Positions 9,126-24,100 of a stretch of DNA of 64,000 nucleotides are shown here, in pieces. The notes under the pieces were generated by a model. That model was not told where the DNA came from, ran no database searches, and was given only the letters and a program-made list of their open reading frames with translations. The stretch is from Cristatella mucedo (taxonomy: Eukaryota; Bryozoa; Phylactolaemata; Cristatellidae), in assembly GCA_009760855.2 (NCBI GenBank), contig WPIO01000009.1, forward strand, positions 7,932,501 through 7,996,500. Reading direction: 5' to 3'. Each line of letters opens with the position of its first letter. The stretch's first letter is position 1. The translations under genes were made by a program, and so were the position numbers.

Positions 9126-12100
9126 CTAAAACGACCCGACGCAGCGGATGCGACGATAAGCTCGTTGCAGCAGGCATTAACTCAGGGGACGTTGAGTGCA
9201 AGCCCTGTGCAAGACGGCGTTGCAGCGAAACGCAGAGCGGCACCCGGATGCGTTTTGCCGGATTGGCGCCGCTACGAGAGGCACACTATCAGTTCGGTGT
9301 ACGCCGCGGCTGTTAGAAAACTCTACATGTCTCATATATGCATCCAAGGTGTCACGTTTTGGGTACTGTAACGCAATATGGGCTAGGGTAATCGCAGAAC
9401 TACATCAGATAAGATCACAAAGGTGGCCTCGTGCCGGTGCATTCCTGCATTGTCTGATCGAACATCCGAATACGGTTTACGGATACGCCTGAATGGATCC
9501 AGACGACCTGGCGCAGACTTTTGCGTGGGTTTCTCGGGTATGAAAAAACATTGGCCGCCGCCGCAGCCGCCGCCGTTTCGTGTACCGTCGCCGCTCGCGT
9601 TGAGTGCGCCGCTCCAGGCAACTCCAGCAGCTACGCTGTAGATACGCTGCAGGTGCAGGCGCTGCTCTCACCCTGCGCTCACGCTTTCTGTAGACCAAGT
9701 TGGACTTCGGAACCGGTGCGATACGAGTTCGAAATTTCGGGCTCTCTTACGGCCATTACCTTCAGCTTCGCTGATCCGTTTACTCATTATTCATCCGTTT
9801 ACTCATAATTCTGGTAATTCAGTAAAATCGCTACAGCTTGGAGACATTTCGCCCGGTCTGGCGTCGCACTTTTCCGTCCGACGCCGCGTTTCGTCCGACA
9901 ACGCGGCGACGTACGTCTTTTCGTCTCACCACTCGACGACAATAACGACGCTGTGCGAGGACCAGAGGACGAGTGAAACGACGGCTGAACTTTGAACTTT
10001 TGAACGACTGATTTTGCGCCACCCTCATCGGACCCTCCTCCTCCTCCTCCTGGGCACTGACGACGGTCAGTCACGCGGCAAGGCCGCTGGCATCCCCACT
10101 GCGAGCTCCACACCCCCCCAACGCCATCCCAGGAAATTGTGTCTCCGTCGTCGTCTCCGCCGGCGAGGGCGGGCAAGGCCGTAGGTTTCTCGCGACTTTC
10201 GTCCGCACGCCGATGTACGGAGCCGAGCGAGTGCGTCTCGCGCGCGGCGGCGGCGATTGCTGCCGAACCCTTCGCGAAAGCGCGCGAGACTTCACCGAAC
10301 CGGAGCCGGAAGCCAAAACGGAGCGGTAGGAGCGACGCGAGCGACGCCGAGAGAAGACGTCGCCGGAGCGGACTCTCTCAATGCGCGCGCAAACTGTTCG
10401 CGAGTTGAGGAAATCGGGCTAATGAGGAGAGTCGTTCGGGCGGGCGGAGTCAGCGGTCAATTTGCCGCGTCTGCGTGGGCCATGCCTCCGGCTAAAAACG
10501 GCGTCGGAGTAGGACAGGTATCCACTGTTTGGGTTCCACTCGGCTGTAACTTAATTTGTGCCGCTGCCCAATCGCTAGCTGGGAAAAGGTGACGAAACCG
10601 AGAATGGCCGGCGGCCTCAATTGTACGAGCAAAACCACGGGATAGCTAAGCTAGCGGCTCCGGCGAAGGTCCTTCAGCGTTTGCACATTAAGCGGCACGC
10701 GCCGGCGGAAGAGCATTAACCGGCCGCGTTCAGAGCGATTTGCTGCAGATGAAATTAACAGACTGGCAAGGCGGCGGTCCACGCCCCTGCCACCGGGGGC
10801 GTGGTACGACTGGCTGTACCTGCTGCCGCAGCTAACTACTGCAGGCCGGTGGCGGCTGGCGATGAGTCGCACTTGAGCGCCAGAGCCGTGCGCTCTGTGC
10901 CGCCAGCTAGACGCACGCGTACGCTAGTGCATGCGGCCTTAGAGCACCGCAAGGCACGCAAGCACATCAAGCTTAAACTGCTCATTTCGCTGCGAGTGCG
11001 GCGAGTGTGGACGCCTCTCTGCTGCTGCTGCCGATTTCGGCGAATCGCTGACTTCCGGCAAACTCAAAAATATAGGGCAATCGAGAAGCGGCGATAATTA
11101 TAGTGACGAGGATGGCGGCTGGCGAGTAAAAAGTGACGTAGAAGCAGCGACGACGGGTGGAAATGGCCAGACAGAATCAGTAGGCGAGACAAGCTGACGA
11201 CAGCGGTCCCCCACGAAGCAATCGTGCAGAGTTCAGCGGTCCCCCACGAAGCAATCGTGCAGAGTTCAGCGGTCAGAGTTTAGCAGTCAGAGCTGCGGCC
11301 ACTTATATCGAGGAATCAGCCAGCAGCCCTCCTCAAAAGTCCATAACGCATACAAGATGTTCGACCCCGAACGAAGAGACCAAAATCGAGCAGTCGTATT
11401 TGGAGCCAACAATAGAGTTGCGATAGCACACTGTCAAAGCCCTGACGAAGATGGTCAGCATATTTTATATAGCGATTTTATAACAGCCTCATTTACATAT
11501 TATAATAATAATGCACTTGATAAAGAGCCCTCAGAGAACTCAATCTCTTTCTAGGTGCTTTACATCTGCTGCAAAGGGAGAACATAGCTGCAGCAGAGCA
11601 TTGTAGGCTATCGCCACCAATTGAAGCGGACAAAAAAGTATTCCCCACTGCAGGACTCGAATACACGAACCGGATCGTGAAGAGCGATTACCTTACCTCC
11701 GGGGCGAAAGCTCAGGGGCAAGTGTAATTACTGCACAGGCATAGATGGCTGACATCGATAACCGGTCACTTGTGAGATCATCATTCAGCGACTGCGCTAA
11801 ATATTCTCATTAGTGGATCTCCAGATGTGGAGACCAGTCGTTGAGGCTTTCGGCTAAGTTTATCACAATTCAGTTCATAGATAACAAGAAAAACCAGATG
11901 AGGGCACTTGAATAGAGGCTCGCCACTGATCGCAGCCGACCTAGGGAACTAGGCGGTCGACTTCAGCTACGGCTTTATCGTTATCTGCATGACAGTTTTT
12001 ATCACCCTGTAATTAAATTTGGCTCGACAACGTCCAAGACGCAATGTCTGAAAGCGAGAAGTTTAATTCTTGAATCGCCTCGTTTGCGACTTGAAAGCCA

Positions 12101-15100
12101 CTTGCGGCACATTGCTGATACGGCTGTTTTGCAGAAGTTCTTATAATTGAATAGCGTGTACCAGTATAAAAAATTGCGGGAAATTCAATTAAAAAAATTT
12201 AAGCCGTTAAAGACAAGCAAATTTTGTTGAATGTTCGTAGTAAATAAATGAAATAATAAAAAGCGTTCGGCGAAAGATATTCTTCGGAGCGTTTGCATAT
12301 GCAATCAAATAACGCACTGATAAAAAATATTGCTCATTGATATTTCATAATTAAAGTTGCAATTAACAATTCACTTTTAACTGAGAATGCAGGTTTTCGT
12401 TACCTATGCACACTAGCAAATTATCTCCCCTGATATTTTGACTCGACTCATCGTAGCTGTACCGCCGTAAAACTTCAATGCAGTTTACGAAGGACTCGGC
12501 GAAATCGTGACTTCAGAGACCTTTTTTTACGTGCCAACCCACCGAATGGACGGACGGACGACTCGCCGTCGGCTGATTCACATTTCCGCTTTCACATGAT
12601 TTACATTTCACATTTCCGCTGTTCTTCCAGCTTTTTTTTTATCTTGCTATAAGCTGCTCGTCAGGCCGAAGAAATCTGCATCCATGTCCATCCTGATTTG
12701 GAAAAAGGATTAAGGTACTCGCCTTTAACCACCGAGTTTGTGGGCTCGAACCCTGCGGCATATGTGGAAAACCAGGAAAAAGATTCAGCTCACATGGGGC
12801 GCTGTACAAATGGATTAAATGTTTAGCAGTCAAATTCGTTTTTAATTGACGATTGCTGCTGATCCTACTTTACTACTTTATATACTGCTCACGACTAATA
12901 TAAAATACTTTATATATACTGCTCATGACGCTTCAGGTTGGAGCCTTCCATAGCCAAGAATATTTTTTATCCAGTTATCACACATTTTAATGTTTGTTTA
13001 CTAGCTTTTTCAGGATCCATCATCGATGCTACTCAGGCTGCGAGTCAACTTATGTTTAGTGAGAAGCTTTAGATTGCTTTCGAAGTTTAGGTACACGAAG
13101 CGATGCGGAAAGAAATAAGAGAACGGTTGAGCCGGTGAAGATTTAGGGCATTCGGTTTCAGCGTTGAGGGACCCTGACATCCAATACAACGAGAATGACG
13201 CATCGCGCTCTCTTCCTTTCATCACTCCTTTGATCTTGTAAAAATGAGCGTTCTTCAAGGCAACGCATATATCTAGGTTCATTAACACCATGGTGGCCCA
13301 GCCATCATCCAACCAGTCTACCACCGAGGAGCTGCCTCGTCAACTATCACTGGACAACCGCATAATAGGATTAAAGTGGCAATTCTTTCAGAGCAATACA
13401 GGTAGTGGACTTCTTTTCCGTATACAATCAGACTGTAAATTAAGGCTAGTCGAGGCAGCGGCATGCATTCACAGCCGGTCAGTTGAAGAAAACGATATTT
13501 GCATATCCCGACGCTACGTTTTTGTGCCATTCCTAGGCAGAGATTCGTTCCTTTAGCTAAGCGTCTTGCGCAGTTCACAGTGGCTACATATTGATTTAAG
13601 CCCCGATAAAGTGATAGCGTTTGGGTTATGCCCCACACTACCCCTAACCGTCTAAGTAGATTGTATTCTGGTAATGCCGGATGCCGGTAAGCAATTGAGC
13701 AATTGCACACCTCGAGCGGGGAGGGCGTAGCGACCTAGGCGGCCACCGGTAACGCCGAGCTGGTTTGGTCTAGCGGTTAAGGTGCTCGCCCCGACCAAGG
13801 TCTGACTGAGGTCGTGGGCTCGAGCCCCGAGGCATATGTGAAGCGCCTGAATAGAGATTAAGTTCTCTTGGGGCGCTATATAAATGAATTATATTATATT
13901 TTTTAACGGAAGTGGGCGCGGGGAGCGTGGGCCGAGCAGTCTGGTAGGGATGTGGGCGCGGGTTCTTGTTAATTTGAAAAAAGTCTCGCCTCACTTGGAC
14001 TGTAGAAACCTCTCATATTCAATCAATGCTCGCTATAAATTTCCATTACTTACAGGTCTTGCTCCCAGCATGAAAATCCGGGCTCCGTCGCTCCGTATAC
14101 CGAGATGTGAGTTGGTTGCTCAGTATTCCAGCGTTTGGAGTACCCAACTGCACTAACGACAGCCAAGTGCTACGCCTTCATTTATAAACGAGCCATGCGG
14201 TAGCTTATAAAAATGGCAGCGTTCTCTTGGACGAGTCTTTTTCACAACTGTACACGAGCAAAACTGACGATTTTTATTGAGTATTAGACCATACGAAAAA
14301 GCCGCGTATCCATTGCAAATAAGATCCGACGCATTTTAAATAAATAAAGCTAAATTGATTTCGCCTCCTTCCATATTTCTGAAGTAAACCGTAGACGTTA
14401 CGAGCTCGTATGAGTTAACGGAATCACAAAATACGTGGTTCTTTCTGAGAACGTCTGCATTATCAGCGTCCACGCGCCATAATACCGGTAATACCGGCAG
14501 TAATGCCTCGTGTAATCGATCGAAGCTTCTCAGGGAACGAGTTAGATAGTTAGAACGAAATCTTCGAAATTCGTCCTCAAATTTTTGGCTTTCAAAATCG
14601 CATCATTATCAAAAGATGGCAAACTATGGATTTCATTAACATTTTATGAGAAGCTAGACCTTTTTTACAGCACTTTCTCCGCCAGTGTTAATTGTCCTTT
14701 GCATGCTTATACGTGCTGCTATTGGACACGTTATCGCTAACCAAAGATGCCCACACTAAGATTTAGTTTTCCTTTGGGTGCTATAGACAGTTTTTATTCA
14801 TGTTGTAATTATTATAGTCCCTAGTGGACCTTTCTTTTTGTATTTGCGCTTTTTGTGCAACTGAGTGCTGCTGCTTCTCAGCTGGGTCCTAGCAAACCGC
14901 GGCGGCGTGAGCATTTTGCGTCCTCCGGCATGCTTGTTTTAGCATTGTCACGGCGTGCCTTTGCATGTTTGCCTAATCAGGATATCTTGATTTTAATTCT
15001 TTATATTCTTTATAGCTTCCTTCTTCTATTTCGAGCTGTAAAGCGCTTGAATAAAGTCCTCCTACGGTGTCCTAAAAAGGCCTAACTAGTATTACTATTT

Positions 15101-18100
15101 TTATTAGTATTAGCATTCTACTCTAAAGAATATTCTTAACGTGACCGATTAGATAGAACGCTTTATGTATGAATGGGAATCTACTCTACCTCTGAACAAG
15201 CTTCTATCTTCTGCAGTACCACGAGATTAGGCTTTGGATTTTTAGTAAGCCTTGTCCGACCATAGCGGAGCACTAATATTTTGGAAATGGTATATCAAGG
15301 GCGGAGCACTACTTTTTTTTGCGGGGGGGGGAGTCTTACTGAATAGGCATCGGTTGATTGGTTCACGATATCTGCCTCTTCAAAACCGAGCTCTTAGCCG
15401 GAGCAAAGTAAAGTATAGGCCAGCTGATTCATCAGCCGTATTTACAGAGCGGCCGAAGAGCGCTAGCATCTATCGCACCGCTTGGAGTGGGAATATTATA
15501 AAATTGTATATAAAATTTGTACAGCGCCCCAAGAGAACTTAATCTCAATTCAGGCGCTTCACAGATGGCACGGGGCTCGAGCTCAGGACCTCGGCCGTAT
15601 TTATTTGCCTCCTGCAGGACTCAAACCCACGGAGCGTAGTCGGGTCGTGAAGTGCAAGCGGCTTGACCTTGACTGACTGCAGCTCGCTTATTGTGCAGCC
15701 TACTTCCTGTGCAGCCTACTTCTTGCAGCCAACTTTTCAACAAAGCCTGTCATTTTGACATCTGTACTAAAGGACTTACAATAACCGAGTGGATATTGTT
15801 ATATCCAAGTGAGAGTTCAATCTTTGTGAGTCGCTTCAGAGATAATAATAATAATAATAATGCACTTGATAAAGCGCCCTCAGAGAACTTAATCTCTTTC
15901 TAGGCGCTTTTCATTTGCTGCAAAGGGAAATGCAATTAAATGGTAAGTAAAATCATGCTTGAAAAACAAGCAAAATGAATAACATGGTTAGGGGTGACAT
16001 GCACAGGGTCAGCATGCAAATGTGGTTAGCGGCAGCATGCACAGTGTCAGCACGCATAAGCACGTGAAGGACGAATCACAGCGACCCACTAAATGCTGTC
16101 CTAAATAGGTGTGTTTTTAAGTTCCTTTTAAATGTGGTCAGGTCAGGGGATGTTCTGACGCAGGTCGGGAGGGAGTTCCAAGCTTTGGGAGCATACGAAC
16201 TAAATGCACGGCCTCCAAAGGATTTGAGGTTTGTACGAGGTATTTCTAGACTGTTGGATTCCGAAAAGCGGGTGGTACGATGCTTGGCCTGATGGGGGAG
16301 TATGTCGGAGAGATAGGCTGGAGCCATAGAATGAAGTGACCTAAAAGTGAGCGACAAAACCTTGAAGTCAATCCGTTGCTTGACTGGTAGCCAGTGCAGG
16401 TCGGTGAGAAGTGGAGTAATGTGGCAACTGCGACGCTCGCGACAGACAAGCCTAGCTGCAGAGTTTTGCACCAGCGGCAATCGTCTGATCGCACATGCTG
16501 GTAGGCCAGTGAGCAGTGAGTTGCAGAAGTCGAGACGAGATGTCAGGAATGCATGGACCAACTTAGACGTGGTATCCTTATCTAAACAAGCCCGAATTTT
16601 AGCAATATTATGAAGCTGAAAATAGGCAGCTTTGATCAGTATTACGGCTGCGGACCAGATTGGTGCTATACCAGACTTCTTGAAATTGCGCTCAGGCCTG
16701 CACTTTACACAATGCGCATTCTTCAACGTTTCTTAGCGGTTTGTAAAAGTGTCTCTTCGGCTCCGTATGCCGCGGGCACTTGTCTTTGGGAGAGCATGCT
16801 CGTACCTCAGAGAGATTCAGAGCAGAGTAGATGTCACCGGCCACCTGTCGACCATAAGTATTTGAAGTATAGCGTGCGTCGGAGCTTTTCTTATGAGTCT
16901 CGCATCCTTTCCTTCCTGCTAATGCCGTGACCAAACACAATCTAGGCTGTCGCTTAGAAGCAGGCGATACCCCCAGCCCTATCACGGGCTTCGAACCTTC
17001 CTCTACTCTCAGATTTTATATTGCTATTCATTCGATCAATGCGTAGAGCATAGGCAAAGATTCAGGTTTCCTACCTTGCCATTCAATGCTTTATTTTTGG
17101 CTGCTTTTATAAACATCTTTAAAAGCAAGACTGTGCAGCTGGGGGTGCTTATCTCGCTCTGCTGACACAAAGTAGACACCCTAGCTGATCCAATCAGAGG
17201 TGCTGTAAGAGATCAGCATCGAGTGATCGCAACCTATGTCTACTCTTTAACTACCGTCTGACGTCGACAAGTTTATTCACAAGAAATCTCTCGCGGCAGT
17301 CATCGCACTCGCGTCCTCACTGCCGAACTAAATGGGCTACTTACCGTGATCGCTGATCGAGAGCTCTACTCGCTCTCCGGGCTTTCCTCTCGTCTGGTAT
17401 GCGGTAATTATGTTCTGGCAAGGCACTCAACAAATTCCCTTAAAGTTAAAAGAAACTATTGACGCTACGTTTTTCCTTTCATCTAAGGACTGCGCTCCTA
17501 TCCGAATGCTGATAACTCAAACATCGTTTTTCTGGCCTAGAAGGCCCACCGTGCACATGATCCTACTTACTCAGCCGAACTGGTGCAGCCGTGTGAGCCA
17601 TTTCGTACCCTAAAATCCTCCCCCCAAAGAAATTAGCTGCTCCTAACATTCGTTTAGGACTTTTTTTATGCCGGAAGAGGCTTTCTACACGGAGCGAACT
17701 TCCAAGTAGATTACATAATGATGGAGTGATGTAGTTCCGCGATTCACTGGAAACCTACGCCAAGCTAGAAAACAGCCGTTGCAAATTACACGGTCTATGA
17801 GCTTAGAGCATAGAGAAGCAGCACAATCTAGCGGTATTTCGATCGTGCTATCTCTGGACAATCGAACTTGTAGCTAGCAAGAAGTGAATGGAGATAAGGA
17901 TTACGGTCACGGCGGAACTTTGCACACAGTTTTCTCGAGAATGCGCACGCGAAGTATCTTATAAATTTTGTAGATCGCTTTAAAAAGCTTCATGTCATAA
18001 ACAATTGTTATATAGGCTTCGTGAAGCCAATTTTCAGTGGATCATAAAGCTAGCTCGCTGAAAGCGCGCCGAAACCCATCTGCGGTTTTCGAAAGTCTGT

Positions 18101-21100
18101 AACAGCATATTTCAGGAGAAAGTTAAAAGACGGATGCTGTTAATTTAGGCATATACAGTATAAACATATTTGTGTGGAATATGAAAATCCATATTTGAGC
18201 TTCGGGTAACCAATTTGTAGCACATTGAGGTAGATTCGTCTTTAGACACGTTAATTGCCGTTCCCGACAACAATGCTGTCTAGTCCATATCGTCTTCTCT
18301 TGCTGCCACTTGCTGGCAATTTTTTTCCAGCCATTCCTTTAAAGCTACTTCTATGCTGCATCTGTGCCTAATATGAAGGTCAACCAACTTGCGCGCCTCC
18401 TAAATCTACGTAGTGCATTCGAGTCCCGCAGCACTCAAGTCTATACAGCCCACTGGAAGCGTGAGTCGTGGCAGCTCTGCGGCTATTAAATCTCTATGTA
18501 AATGAGGCTGCCGAGTCAGCCTTGACCTTCACTCTTTACTTACTTCCGAGCTGCCCAAAAGGACGCACGTTTCTCGCTATTTTGGATTTCGTGGGATTGA
18601 CGGTCGGCGTTCAGAAAGCCGCGTGTGCTTTAGCTTTCAATATGTAATTGAAAGTCGCTCCAGAGTAATATCCAATTTCTCAGAATGGCTACCTTTATTA
18701 CTGACGGCGATAAATATACGACCACTACCTTTAAAGGATGACTTGTTTGCTGCTGTTTATATAAAATGAGTTGAGCCAAGAGTATTTTAGGACTAGATCA
18801 ATCAGTTGTCCTTATTCATCCAAAAGTTTAACTGGAGCTGGCCAGTTAAATTGTGTCCCTCTTTGAGTGCTTTGCATCAAGCTGCAATCTGTCAAGTAAT
18901 TTTGCACCAAACAAAAACTCTAAAGTAATGCCATAGACCGTAGCCGAAAAGGTCACACGATGCTTTCGTTGGGCTACAGACTGGTATTCATCAGGAAGAC
19001 ATAACTACATTGACGGCAAGCCGTAAACACTACTCGATAAGGTGAAACGGCATCCGCCGGCCTGCCAGGGTACGAATTAATAATAGATTAAAGTTACCGA
19101 TAGTCTTGACAACCGTTTGGTCATTAAAGTTTGACTCGCCGACTCACCAGAACACGTGACGACATGCAATCGCTGTAGATAGCTGAGTCCAACCAAGATC
19201 TTCAACCGAAGCTTCGAAGCAGCGCCGAAGCGCTCTACTGCTCTACTGTACTCTACTCTACTATACTCTGCTTACTGCTCTACTCTACTCTACTCTGCTC
19301 TGCTCTACTCTACTCTACTTCTACTCTACTCTACTTATACTCTACTCTACTTCTACTCTACTCTGCTCTACTCTGTTCTACTCTGTTCTACTCTGTTCTA
19401 CTCTACTCTACTTACTCTGCTCTACTCTACTTCTACTCTGCTCTACTCTGTTCTACTATACTCTGCTTACTCTGCTCTACTCTACTCTACTCTGCTCTGC
19501 TCTACTCTACTCTACTCTACTTCTACTCTACTCTGCTTCAGGAGACGTTTATTCACACGGATGCCGCAGCGGGCCCGCAGGCGACCGCCCTGCCCGGCGT
19601 CCTAGTCGCAATTGACCAGCCTTTGCAGGCCCCGATTTAATCCTCGTTAAACTATCGTAAACTCCACTGGGCCATAAACTGGCCGCAGCGGGAATAATGA
19701 GGCCATAGACGCCATCGGACCATAAACTACTAACACGACAAATCAGCCGCTGTCATAAACTAAGTCACCGGTGGATATGCTTTTGCAATTCCCCTTTCCA
19801 TCATCCATTAATCTTCCAATCTTTGATATCTGCTTGTACCGTTTTTCGTTCGCCGTCGACAGCCCATGTGATTATGTTGCTCGCGAAAACGATGTCCGTT
19901 GCGAGTCGTGCGGTAAGCAGGTATCGGAACGTACGAGATACCTCACGCTCTTATGCGAAGCCCCCCCCCCGACTCTGAAAGAGACTGGCGATCAGAAACT
20001 AGACACAAAAGACCGTCGTAACGTGAGCGTCTCGCAACTACGCGAAGGCGAAAAAAAGAAGTATTTCACTTCGCTGCGTCTGGATCGATAGCGAGATTCA
20101 AGCGCCGACAGACCATAGTTCACGTCCGTACACGAAGAGACGAGTGCTTTCGCTGAGTGCCTACTTGCCGCTTCCTAATTCCAATGTTCTATCAGCCGAC
20201 TGGCGAGTTGACCTCTTAAGTAACTTAGCGCACCGGCCGAAACTGAATAAGTGGCTTAACAATTTACTTTATCGCCGCACATTTAAACCGCGAGTTACCC
20301 TCACAAAAGCTTGATCAGCGCACGAAGCGAGTCGAATACGACGCAAACAATTTGCCGCGGCCGCACAATTTGTCAGTTGTGTACGAGCATCCGCGCAGCT
20401 CTACACAGCTTCGGCGGGCTCTATCATGAGCCTATTCCGGCGTCGGTACTCACGCGAGCAGTCTTCGCCGCCGATCCAGTCGAGACGTGCACAGTTGCAT
20501 TGGCAGGAAGTGACGTTCAGAAGTCCATTGTTTTTGCATATTTTGCCGCCGCAATCTGAAGCAGAGAAAAACATTAAACTGCAGGTTTTCTTATTTTTAA
20601 TTGAAAGATTATTTTGATTAACTTTGAATTTTCGTACGCAGCAGTACAGTGCATACGACAGTTGTCAAACGGGGCAAAAGAAAAACTGCGGCGGCGGCGG
20701 GGCGTCGCTACCTACCGCACAGGCCATCTTTAAAGGTAGACGGGCACGAAGAACCCTTCTTTCCGGCCAAGTAGGGAGTGTACTTTTTGCTGACATAATT
20801 GCCCCTGCAAAAATTACCAGCTCTTTCGGCCATTGCGGTCGCCGGCGAATTCGGGTTGCCGCATGGCCGCACGAGACTCGATCGCGCGCTATGCTGCAGC
20901 GGATCAACTTCCTTCCGGCTAGTCAACTTCCGACTAGTCCGTCATTTTCAACTTTTAGGTGCGCACCCTTTCGTCAGCAGCTGAGCGTATCAACTCAAGC
21001 TTGCTTATGCATTCTCTCCGCCGGATCACAGACCAGCGGTAGGTAGGCTGCTCTCGCACTTCACGTGACCCAGGTCACGTGTGTTCGAGTCTTGCAGCAG

Positions 21101-24100
21101 CAGGCAATCCTATTGTCAACTGCATGCGGTGATGATAGGCGCCGAGGCACTTCTGCCGCCACATAAACGAGGCTTTTTGATCATCCGAACGTCGCGTACT
21201 TTTTAAATTTACTTCTCAGCGCCTCCACAGAGCCGTACAATATCTACGGATATCAGTCATGATTTCTTTGATTCTGCAGTTAGTTTTGGCCTGAACCGAA
21301 TAGATTCGCTGACTTTCGTTTTGAGATCTAACCACCTACAGCGGCCAGCCAGGGATAGCGAATTGCCGTCAGTGTCGCTAAATATCCTGTAACTATTTCA
21401 AAATGCGTCGCAACAATGAAAATCGTCCGAGGCTTAGAACCGAGCTGATGGCAATCTCATTAGCTAGGCTGTCTCGAATCTCATTGGTTGAGAGACTTTG
21501 ACTCTGTCCGCGTCGCTCCTCCAGTGTCGCCACTCGCCAGTAAAGTGGAAGCGCCAGCCGGAGCTCAACATCGCGGTCCCAATCAGGGGAATCTCTTTTT
21601 TAAAGCTACGCTGAGAGCTCACCGAGATGTAATTCAAATGAAGAAACTGCAGACTAGGTAAGTTTCTAGGCGACTCAGCAGCCGCCATTAAGTACGCGAA
21701 TACAAATAAATAATAAATAAATACTAGCTGATTTAACAGCGTCTTTTTGTATAGCGACAGAAGAGCCTTGACGGCTATCACCACCGCTTGAAGTGGCGAT
21801 AAAGAATCGACCTCCAGAGGATTCGAACCCACGACCTCGGGGCGGAGGTCGTGAAAAGCAACCACCTTACCTAGTGAGCAATTACGCAATATTGCTGCAG
21901 GAAGACTTCCTAAGTGGACAGCAATTTATTTTCTCCCTAAATTGCAGAGCTACGTACGCTACCAAAAAACAACTAAAGAAATTATTATTGACATGAGAAT
22001 AAGTAGCAGAATAATCAAGGGCAGTATTTCGGGGCTGCAAATGCTTCGCTGGTTGCCGAGCTGGTTTGGTCCAGCGGTTAAGGTGCTCGCCCCGACCAAG
22101 GTCTGGCTGAGGTCGTGGGCTCGATCCGCGAGGCATATGTAAAGTGCCTGAATAGAGATTAAGCTCTCTTGGAGCGCTATACAAATGATTTCTCTATTGT
22201 ATATATATGTTGGACATTTGACATAAAAATCAAGGTTTAAGGATGACAGACGATCTACACAATAATACAGGCATGACACACTGCAAGTAAACAAAGACCT
22301 AAGACCTTTCATACACAAATTAATCCATCTAATGAAATACATTTAGCACAATCTGAGCAGAGCTGGAACTACCAGCAAGTAAGTAACTAAGGTTTGTATA
22401 ACTTACGAATTTTCTGTTTCTACTAAGCCGACGAATTAAATCTTCAAAAGTATCGGCCACTTATAAAACCGCCGCTGCCCTTAGAATTTAATTGGACAGA
22501 TCTGGCTACAGTTCGGAGCACTCTTCATCGCTTGAGACTATAGGCTCTGCGGCAATTATCGTCCAGCTATCGCGAATGCTTCTGCGCTGCATCTGATTTT
22601 GCAATCGACAGCAGCGGCATCGACGGGCGAGGCAGATTAGCGTATGGGCAGATTAGCGTATGGGCAGATTAGCGTGTAGGCAGATTAGCGTGTAGGCAGA
22701 TTAGCTCGGGTTCGAACGTCCTCGGGTCTGAACGCCTGGGTCTGAAGGTCTGAGCGCCGCGAGCTCGCAGCGAGGGCGACAGAGACCTTTCTGCTCTGTT
22801 GACATCTGATTTAGAGCAGACGCAATGCAGGTTCGTAGCGCTTCACCGTCGCCCACTCTGTAACATTACGAATCGGCTGATTAGCGGCCTAGAGTCAGCA
22901 TGAAGCTAGAATGTTTGGTAATCTAGCGGCCGCCTCTTAGACGTACATTACTGGACGTACGAATTAGAGAAGACCGTCGCAGCAGATAGATTTTGTTCTG
23001 CACACCGGCCAAGAGGCCCAGTTCTCATTTTCAGTTTTAACAGGTATTCAGGTCTGGCATACAGTAAGTAGCTTTTAATGGCGACGGCAGAAGAAAACTA
23101 CACATCACTAGAGTGCTCAACACCAAAGTTCAAGTCTTTGTTTTTTTTAAATTTTTTTCTAATCTTTTCTTTTGAATTTAGACCAACGTGCTGTCGCACT
23201 CCGTAGGATCTTCTGACATGCTCGGGTTTTGAAGGACGTTGACGCTGCAATATCACGAGAAGGAGGCTAAAAGCTCAAAAGACGTCTCTTGTATTAATAT
23301 GATTGCCATCACCGCGTTAAAAACCAGAAGCACTCTTGAGATGTTTACGTTGATAGAAGCGGCGGATCGAGGTCAAACGAATGGATTCTCCTTTAGTTCT
23401 AAAAGTGCCGCCATGAATCGGATGCAATGCACTAGCTACGTTCGACCACGATTAACTGGGCACGCTCAACATTGTTAGATTTTTTCAAATGTACTGCTAT
23501 TTTCTGTGACGATTTAACGTGCTGTGCTTAAGTTATAAAACAATGAGCTCTCATAAAGAGAGAGTGCGATAACTCCAGCACACAATTTATCGAAGAGACA
23601 ACGCAGTGTAAAAAAATTGTCAATTGAAATAAAAACTGACCCAGGCTTAATGGTTTAATCCACTCATAGTTGGTGACAAGTAATTTGGGAGCTGTACGCG
23701 CATATCTACTAATTTAAGCGAGTAAGTCCGTCACGCCGAAAGATGGCGCGTTTGGGTCACGTGGCAAGATGTCGGCGCTCTCTCTTCCGTGACGGAACTA
23801 CTATGACTCAGCGAAGCGAGTCAGCGAGGCAGAAGAGGGCAGCGAGCGAGCTGCTCGTTGCCGCAGATGTAGCCCAATCAGGGTTGGCGGCAGGTTATTT
23901 GGAAGCTGCCGGCTCATCCCTACAGGTGTGCGCCTCCCTACAGGTCCCATCCCTACATGTGTGCGCCTCCCTACAGGTGTGCGCCTCCCTACAGGTCCCA
24001 TCCCTACAGGTGTGCGCCTCTCTACAGGTGTGCGCCTCCCTACAGGTCCCATCCCTACAGGTGTGCGCCTCCCTACAGGTCCCATCCCTACAGGTGTGCG

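Noticed and set aside
10030-10176. Possible thrombospondin type 1-like segment (VWSSQWGCQRPCRVTDRRQC)
   Set aside because: Only two to three residues fit the pattern, and there is no acceptor and no neighbouring module; composition-driven resemblance is more likely.
13318-13710. 130-codon minus-strand open frame
   Set aside because: No recognisable motif, no splice support, and it lies in an intron; possibly chance or an old element.
13757-13830. tRNA gene in the SINE A heads
   Set aside because: The head has promoter-like boxes but is fused to a LINE-like tail and repeated many times; it is a SINE, not a functional tRNA gene.
21464-21889. 141-codon minus-strand open frame
   Set aside because: It runs through an inverted SINE B copy and has no protein-family features.
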